A stretch of 64,000 nt of DNA, taken from the NCBI GenBank assembly GCA_963565915.1, contig OY751490.1:2294001-2358000 (forward strand), in the 5' to 3' direction. The position numbers were made by a program, and so were the translations under genes. The DNA is from Entoloma clypeatum. Lineage: Eukaryota > Basidiomycota > Agaricomycetes > Agaricales > Entolomataceae. The notes beneath the pieces were generated by a model, which was not told where the DNA came from, did no database searches, and saw only the letters and a list, made by a program, of their open reading frames with translations. This document shows, one piece after another, positions 57,276 through 64,000 of this stretch. The first letter of the stretch is position 1, and the number at the start of each line of letters is the position of its first letter.

Positions 57276-60200
57276 TCATGCGTGACCTCCCATCTGAACG
57301 GGCGGTGCAGGGCCTCCGTCGTACGGATGCTGTGGCACGGTGGGCGGTGGCGGCATCATCATATGGTATGGTACAGCATGCTGGACTGTTGACAAAAAGT
57401 TGTGCATGAGTCTTCAAAAAGATCAGGGAAAAATAAAAAGACGGTTTCATACGCTGAGGGCTTTGATGGTAGTATGGATGAGCGTGAGCTGGGATCGGTG
57501 TGGGAGGCATAGATGGCCGAGGGCCAGCGCCGTTTGGCGGAGGATAAGGGCCAGGGGGAGGCGGCATGTAGGCTGTCGGAGCTGTCATGGGGATTCTTCA
57601 ATGGCAAGATAGGATTTTGAGCAGAAAAAAACATACGTGGCATTTGTCCCATGCCAGGGGAGTACATGGCTATATTTTTATGAGGAGTTTTTCGTTTTTA
57701 AGACACACAAGGTTCAGTCATGGAAGAGGAAGCGGACCGACCAGTTGGAGGAGGCATACCAGGAGGATACTGCATGTGTTGCATGTATGGACTTGGAATG
57801 TATGCGCCTGGGGGTGCTGGAGGGCCAAGGCCTGGCATCATTGGCTAGGGCATGTTCAGTCCAAGGCCAAAACATCAGATGGCAACAAAAATTGCCACAG
57901 ACCTGTCCAGGATAGGCATAAGGAGGATAAGCATATATGTATCCCCTTGAAGCGGCCTGAGCGGCCGAGTCTTCCTCGTACGATGGAGGGGGCAATGGAG
58001 GCGGGCCTGGAGGGGGCATGTTGTGTGGTTGCGGATGTTGTGGTTGATGTGGAGGAGGGAACATTTGGGAATAGCGTTTGCCAGTATACGGCCAGACGGC
58101 AGCTATCGAGGGGGCATGGTTGTTGAGACGCCTCTCTCGAACCAAGATGTACAAAACTTACAAACTTGTGCGGGTTCGGTGACCTTGTTGTGCTTGAACG
58201 GGTTGAAGTCGTCCTTGACATTGACGGGTGGACTTTTCTTGATTGGCCGGGTCCCGAAGAATGGGTTGGGAGGCTGTGGATGATTCAATAGGTACAGTGA
58301 GCATCTGGTTTTCAAAAGACAATCCCACCGAATCCGCCTTGGGTTTGGCATTCGCGGCGGTTTGATTAGCAGGGCCAGCATTAGAAGACGTAGAAGATCC
58401 CTGGCAACGAAGCGATCAATAACCTGGGACTACCCAGAAGAGATAGAATACCGGAGTAAAGGCACTCGCTCTGGCATTAGGTTTAAACGACGAGGCATTG
58501 ACATTCAAACGGTTATTCGACGCCGCCTGAGCTGCTGCTGCCGCTGCGGCGGCGGCGGCAGCAGCATTGTTTGAGGCAGAGCCGGAAGATGCGCCATTGG
58601 TCGCCGCCATTCCATTCAGCTGGGCAGCAGGAGCACTTGCTAGGCGAGATGATTTTCCTTTAAACGGCGGAATCGGTTGAATGTGCATGACCGGTTTCTT
58701 CATCGAAGGATCAGATACGCTGGTGGGTTTAGTGGTCGCAGGCAATTTCTGTACTGACGCCGCCTGGGGAGGAGCGACGGTGTTGGTGGCCGTCTTTGCT
58801 GCGGGTGTAAGCGCCGGGCGTCTCGGCTCTGCGGTGATCTTGGCTGCTGCAACTTGAGTGCCGCGCGCGGCGTTTGCGGGACTCGTGGCACCGATGGTGC
58901 GCGCCTGGGCTGATGTGGCGTCTTTAGTGGACTTGTCACGGATGGCACGCTGTTTCTCTTCGTCCTTGGCCAGAATTGGGACTAGATCCTCGGGGATAGG
59001 TTTGTTGAGCTATCGATGGCATCGGACTGGTGTGGGCAAGGAAAACAACGTGTGGGACGGACCTTGAAACTTTGACTGAATTTGACAAGCTCGGCCACGC
59101 GTTTCTCCATGTCACTCTTTGCAAGGGCCTGCCTCTTTTGCGTGAGGCGTTGCTTCTCGCTTGTGACAAATTCTCTGAAGGCAGGCACAACAGGGTCCGC
59201 AGCAGGCTGCAGTGTGGTGTCAACACGGTGGGATGCGGTTGAGTTTGCGAGATTACCTTGGCGGCGGTAGGGACGGGAGAAGGAGTCTTGGATGAAGATG
59301 GCGACTGTGTCCGAGCGGCACCGTCCGGACCGTTGATGGAAACCTTGGGAATCTCGGTAACGACGGGACCAGTATTGATGGGCTGCTTTCTGGCGCCTGG
59401 TGGAACGTAGGCGTTGACGCCTCGGACGACGGCTCCGTACCTAGTAAACGCTGTTAAGGTGGTGATGACACGTGGTTCAAGAGGGAAGGAAATACTTGGC
59501 TTCCTCGTCGGCACCGTTGTCATCGGCAAGGAGGTTTCGTTCCTCTGCGATATGAGGGTTGCTCGTGGCAGACTAGCAGGACGTTACGGAAGTAACAGAG
59601 GGTGAAGAAGCAGAGACGTACGTTGATGATCTCGTTTGCGATGCGTTGAGCCTGACGTTCGCGTTCCTTGTAGTCTGCGCCGGTGCGATCCAGTTTCGTG
59701 GTATAGACATTTTCGTCAAACTGTGTTTTGACACCAAAGAGTTTTTCATTTACGGCAAACTGATCCCATGAAGTGTTGGTGGATGATCCAAAGGTGTCAT
59801 CGTCAAGTGGGGCGATTGCAGGAGCCTCTGGGCCAGCAGACCAGTGCTGAAGTTCGCGCTCGCGGAGGGTCTTTTTCTGGCTGATTTCCTTGTCGGTTCT
59901 AAATGCTGGGAGGCGATGAGAAACATGTGTGAGGGGATTGGATGAAGCAAAAGCTTACTGTCGGCATCGGTGAGTTTAGCATCAGCGGGGCTGGGGGACC
60001 AAGTGTCGATATTGGTAGAGGCAATGAATAAGTGATCTTTGAGGGGAGCACCGGGGTTGGAGAAGTCCTTGACATCCTTCAAGGTGACACCGGCGGTATC
60101 ACCTTCGGCAGAGGTGGAGGCGACGACACCGTGGTAGCGTTGAGCAGTCTTGGTGGCGAGAGAGACGGTTGTGCCCTGTGAGAGAGTGATCAGTTTTGGA

Positions 60201-60451
60201 GGAGGAGAATGAGGTAGCAGAACGGACGATGAGGCCGGCGAGGGGGTGCTGGGGGCTGTGGTCGTTGGGGGGATCGCGAGTGCCGTTAGAAGTGGGGGAA
60301 GCCCTGGCACCGGTCCAAGCAGGCGTGCGGCTATGTGGAGAGGGATAAGAGAGACGATGATGATGATGAGGAGGAGGAGGAGGACTGACCGAGCAGCGGG
60401 TTCTGGTAGGCCCTTCCTGTGCTGTTTTGACTGACGAGCAGTGGTCGCCAT
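57276..60451 (-). CDS. PBP1: Pbp1/ataxin-2 homologue
   Basis: Poly(A)-binding-protein-binding protein acting in mRNA metabolism and stress granules. It has about a dozen exons on the minus strand from ATG 60451. The N-terminal Lsm-like domain is GTTVSLATKTAQRYHGVV...GVTLKDVKD, and the LsmAD domain includes AFRTDKEIS, WDQFAVNEKLFGVKTQFDEN and TKLD. Then come a Pro/Ala/Ser-rich linker with a 12-13 residue poly-Ala run (about 58520-58565), a PAM2-like motif (RLNVNASSFKPNA) that would bind the MLLE domain of Pab1, the conserved PPNPFFGTRPIKKS...DDFNPFKHNKV block and a Pro/Met-rich C-terminus ending VQMGGHA. The TGA is at 57276. It lies head to head with the RNase H2 gene, 72 bp apart. Confidence 0.9.
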
Positions 60452-60523
60452 ACTTGACGGTCGTGGAAAACTAGAGTGTGTGGCGGCAATAAGCAGCTAC
60501 CAGAAGAGACCCCGATCACCCCC
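60452..60523. promoter_or_regulatory. 72-bp bidirectional promoter, PBP1 / RNase H2A
   Basis: The entire gap between the two divergent ATGs. No TATA or CCAAT box was seen. Confidence 0.5.
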
Positions 60524-61645
60524 ATGTCCTACACATACCACTCCACAACACCCGCCGCAGATGGCCCATACATCCTCGGCGTCGACGAAGCCGGTAGAGG
60601 CCCTGTTCTCGGTCCCTTGGTATACGGCGTCGCATACTGTCCTCTTGCCTACAAAGAACAGCTCGACCACCTCGGTTTCGCAGGTCAGTCCTCTCTGTCT
60701 TCCAAAAAACCCCGGTATTCAAAGACCACAGACTCCAAAACTCTGACCCCTGAAATACGTTCCTCACTGTTGAGCACGCTCGATTCCGATCCCATAAACC
60801 TCGGCTGGTCTGTGCGCGTCATCAGGCTAGTCATCACATTCAACGCCCTGTCCGTCACCCCCAACCCGTCGTCAGTCCCCAGGCGATATCGAGTGGCATG
60901 CTTCGCCGGCCCCCCACCAATCTCAACCGACAGTCTGAAGACGCAACCGTCCTCCTCATCCGTGAAGTTCAAACCCGCGGAATTCAACTATCAGAGGCAT
61001 GTCTCCACCCTCTCATTTTAGCATCAAACAAAACTAAATCCATGCAGGTATATGTCGACGCCCTCGGAACAACCACTACCTACCAAGCCTATCTCTCTTC
61101 CCTCTTCCCCGGAATAGACTTTACGGTAACAAACAAAGCCGACTCCAAGTTCAAAATCGTCGGCGCTGCCAGCGTCGCCGCCAAAGTAACCAGAGACACA
61201 TGCATTGACGGATGGCTCTTTGAGGAAAACGACGGTCAAGTCCCACTTTCCATCAGCCCAGATTTGGAGCTTGGGAGCGGATACCCTTCAGGTAAAAGCC
61301 ACCTCATTAAACGTTTTCTCTCTCTCTCTCACTCGCTTGGGCTATTTCTAGATCCCAAAACCCAGTCATGGTTGAAGAACGCTCTCGACCCCACATTTGG
61401 CTTCCCGAAAATCGCTCGCTTTTCATGGACAACCGTAAAGGTCCTCTTGGAAAAGAGCGCACATCGTGTCAAATGGTACAGTGGCGCATTGAAATTCGCG
61501 CTATCACAAGACCCTCAATTGTTCACACAGGATTGACGAAGGTCAAGCCTCATTGGTCAAGGCTTTCGAATCAGCCAAGGGGCTCGACAAAGACCGCTGT
61601 ATGGTCGCAAAGGATCTTGAAATTGTCAGTCTTGGAGTGCTGTAA
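60524..61645 (+). CDS. RNH201: Ribonuclease H2 catalytic subunit A
   Basis: The catalytic subunit of RNase H2, which removes ribonucleotides from DNA and degrades RNA-DNA hybrids in the nucleus. Six exons (60524-60683, 60732-60825, 60876-60996, 61048-61291, 61352-61475, 61531-61645) give 285 residues with consistent phases. Conserved blocks: GVDEAGRGPVLGPLVYG (first catalytic Asp-Glu pair), FADSKTLTPEIR, SSGMLRRPPTNLN, VYVDALG (third catalytic Asp), KADSKFKIVGAASVAAKVTRD (fourth acidic site) and SGYPSDPKTQSWL. All metal-binding acidic residues are present. Introns 2 and 3 need GC donors (60826 and 60997) to keep the family sequence. Confidence 0.93.
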
Positions 61646-61947
61646 ATACCTTACAAGATTATTACTCTATTCCTCCGGGCCGCACCGACAGCGATTTACT
61701 GAGGCTAAGTTAACCACACAGACCAAGGTAAGCCAAAGGTGTAGATCATATTCATATGCGCAACGACCCTCGTGCGCCAACATGGAAATCCTGGTTCAGA
61801 CAGCCTGGCTCTTTCTGAGAAACAATTGCACAATCCATCAAAGACCTCGACAAGCCCCGCGTAAAGCTTAAAAAAGATATCTGCAAATGAGAGGAAGGCA
61901 GCTTCCGGACTGGTGTGAAATTAGGCAAGGCAACACACGGCACAAAA
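61646..61947. other. Convergent 3' spacer
   Basis: About 300 bp between RNase H2A and SART-1 stop codons. Nothing is recognised beyond presumed UTRs. Confidence 0.45.
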
Positions 61948-64000
61948 TCATCTCCTCTTTGGAGGCGGCGGACTAACAGCGTCCTCTCCCGCCTTCCTCT
62001 TGGTTCCGAAACCAAATGCCACCTTTGAACGATCGCTAGGAACTGGAGTTCCCGACTGCGAGGGCGTATCCACTGCCGACGATGATATCCTAGAAAACCC
62101 GGGTTTCATGGGCGCAGGCGACGCTGAATGGCTGGGCGCGATCGAGGAGAAACCTGACGGTCCCGGACTATCACCGTTCAGCAAAGATGATGCTTGAGGC
62201 GCGGGAACCGTCATGAAGCCACCCTCTACAGGCTGCTGAGCGGCCTTCCCTTCTTTCTTCTTCTTCGTCCTCTCCGTTTTTCCTTTCGACAGCGGTTGGG
62301 TATCCAAAAACTCCGAAGCTTGAGGCACAGCGCTGAAAATATGTGGTTGAATTTAACCCCATGTGCAGCAACTTGACGACATACCCTCGGTTACCAACTG
62401 ACAACACAAAATGGGCCTGCCCCACCTTCTGTTGTCGTTGTTGGAAGGCACTATTCATACTGAGGGGGGTATCTCCGCTGACCATGGCCGCCTGCTTTCT
62501 CTCCTCTGCGATCTTCTTTAGCCGCTTTTCTGTCTTCATCTTCCCCGATCCCTTTCCGTGGAATTTGTGAGACAGTGCTTTCCATGCTTCCTTCGGTGTC
62601 AAAGTCCGTCCGAACTCGTCATAGTATACAATATTCACGTCCGGTTTGTAGTTCTTGAACGCGTCTAAATTGTCTCTCGCCTCCTGCTGTTCCCGCAGCC
62701 GATTTTCATATTCTCGTTGTGCTTGATCCTTGTTGGCTCCACGAGATTGGAGACGCTCCATTTCACGCTGAGTTACTCGGCGTCGCTGGTCAGCCAACCA
62801 CAGATCCCGCTGCAACTGCGTTTTCTCTCGGTCTTTCTGGTCTGCCGTCGGCGCAGCAAGAATGCCCTGCTGGCGGAGAATGTTCAGCGTAGACGCCATG
62901 CCAGTACTGAATGTCTGCTCGGCAATTGTTCCGCCAACAGCGCCATCAACTGCTGGATTATTGCCTCGCAGCTCTTCAGCTTCAGTGGCATGAATAGCAT
63001 TCTCTATTGCGTTCAGCATGGCCATTTCATCCATTTCATCTTCTTCTTTGACGGTGACCTCGCCGGCTTCGATCTCTCCCATAGTCACATCATCGGGCGC
63101 CATCGATACGTCTCGAGAAGGTGATCGCTGTTTGGCAGCTGGAGGTGCCATTGACACGTCTTTCGTTTCTGATTTTATGGTCGGGCCACTCCCAACAGAT
63201 CTTATGAACTCGGACGTGTCATCGAATATGAGCCCACCCGACGCTTCATTGTCTGCATGATCATCGTCTGGCTCTACTTTGACGCCGTTGACGTCCTCTT
63301 CTCGTACACGTTGACTCGCAACTGTATCGATCGAACATCAAGCGAATGTTTTCTTATGAACGCAAGAAACGCACTTTTCTGAGCCAACTCCTCAGGAGTT
63401 AGTTTCTTGGTCTTGTGAAGCTTTGCTTTGCGAGATCGCGCGAGTGCTGCCTGGAGATCATCATCATCAACGAAGTTGGTATTAAGATCTCTAGCTCTAG
63501 GAGCAACTGGCTTTTGAACAACATCCATTTGGTCATCGGGCAATAAATCAGTTTCGGGTACACGGCGAGATGAACGTTTTTTCTTTGACTAACCAAAGCA
63601 GTCAAGAAAAGGTCGTTACAGGAAAAACACTCCAACTCACCTTAAACTTCTTGAAGCCAATATCGCCCTCTTTCAAATAGTCAGAAGTCTCGAGATTTTC
63701 TAAGGAAAGCCAGTGTTTTTAGCGAAAGATTGTTGGACATTGAAAAAAAACCACTTACTGGAATAATCAATGGATAGCAAAGCCTTGTTCACTGATGCAG
63801 CTGCTTGATGCTTTTGTTCCTCTTGTTTGGCCTTGGCGGAAACCACTGAACTGCCAAGTCTAAATCCCTAGATTACAATTGATTGGGTACAAACGGGGAA
63901 GGTCGTTCTGCGAAATACTCACTGTTTCCTGCGCGCCATTGATATCTTCATCATACTTGGCTAGAACGGCACGCTTCGTCCCTTGCTTGCCCTCCACGAA
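61948..64000 (-). CDS. SNU66: SART-1/Snu66 tri-snRNP protein (5' end outside window)
   Basis: A component of the U4/U6.U5 tri-snRNP needed for pre-mRNA splicing. Only the C-terminal part is present; transcription enters from beyond 64000. Legible blocks in reading order: NTNFVDDDDLQAALARSRKA, LTPEELAQK, VEPDDDHADNEASGGLIFDDTSEF, the acidic stretch VTVKEEDEMDEMAMLNAIEN, FSTGMASTLNILRQQGIL, LFLADQ-like LWLADQRRRVTQREME, NIVYYDEFGRTLTPKEAWKALSHKFHGKGSGK (split here: NIVYYDEFGRTLTPKEAW), then LKKIAEERKQ, and the tail KVAFGFGTKRKAGEDA. Introns include 62384-62333 and one ending near 63320. The conserved DEFGR and HKFHGKGSGK blocks are diagnostic of the family. Confidence 0.88.

Noticed and set aside
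1..64000. tRNA and rRNA genes
   Set aside because: No A/B-box pairs with a cloverleaf or rRNA sequence were recognised by eye.

Overview
The window is nuclear DNA of a filamentous basidiomycete, most likely an Agaricomycete. The evidence is that genes are split by many 48-60 nt introns, proteins read as typical mushroom orthologues (Rom2-type RhoGEF, ataxin-2/Pbp1, Bub1/Mad3 kinase, SART-1), and the retroelements are chromovirus and copia families common in Agaricomycetes. It has two halves: a retrotransposon nest (1-30704) and a compact gene-rich half (about 31400-64000).

Transposon half. Bases 1-3779 are the 3' part of a Ty3/gypsy element (D) with one LTR. After about 1.6 kb of low-complexity repeats, 5424-22481 holds a chromovirus (A) on the minus strand that has been invaded twice. 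A Ty1/copia element (10691-15740, TSD TCCAT) sits inside its gag. A sister chromovirus (B, 16848-22358, TSD GTCAG) sits inside its 5' LTR. A abuts the truncated LTR of a third gypsy-like element (C, 22482-30704). LTR-LTR divergence (copia 4/310, B 7/388, A 10/402, C 13/311) agrees with the nesting order. Nearly all stop codons in these elements are TGA at sites expected to be CGA (Arg), and most LTR differences lie at CpG, which points to cytosine methylation followed by deamination. The chromoviruses carry a candidate self-priming site, an extra ORF after pol, and TGAGTCA motifs upstream of a TATA box.

Genic half. In order: Rom2-like Rho1 GEF (+), AAMP/Sqt1-like WD40 protein (-), tigA-type protein disulfide isomerase (+), TDP2-like phosphodiesterase (+), a small GPI-anchored Ser/Thr-rich wall protein (+), an MFS sugar/lactose permease (+), a 1.2-kb TIR transposon with a truncated transposase, a coiled-coil protein (-), two unknown proline-, glutamine- or serine-rich proteins (+), Bub1/Mad3 checkpoint kinase (+), Pbp1/ataxin-2 (-), RNase H2 catalytic subunit (+) and the 3' part of SART-1/Snu66 (-). 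Three gene pairs are head to head with only 63-115 bp between start codons. Odd splice features include a candidate 2-nt exon, 15- and 13-nt exons across a thioredoxin active site, and several GC-AG introns.

All splice sites were inferred by eye from reading frame and family memory. No alignment or database search was run.
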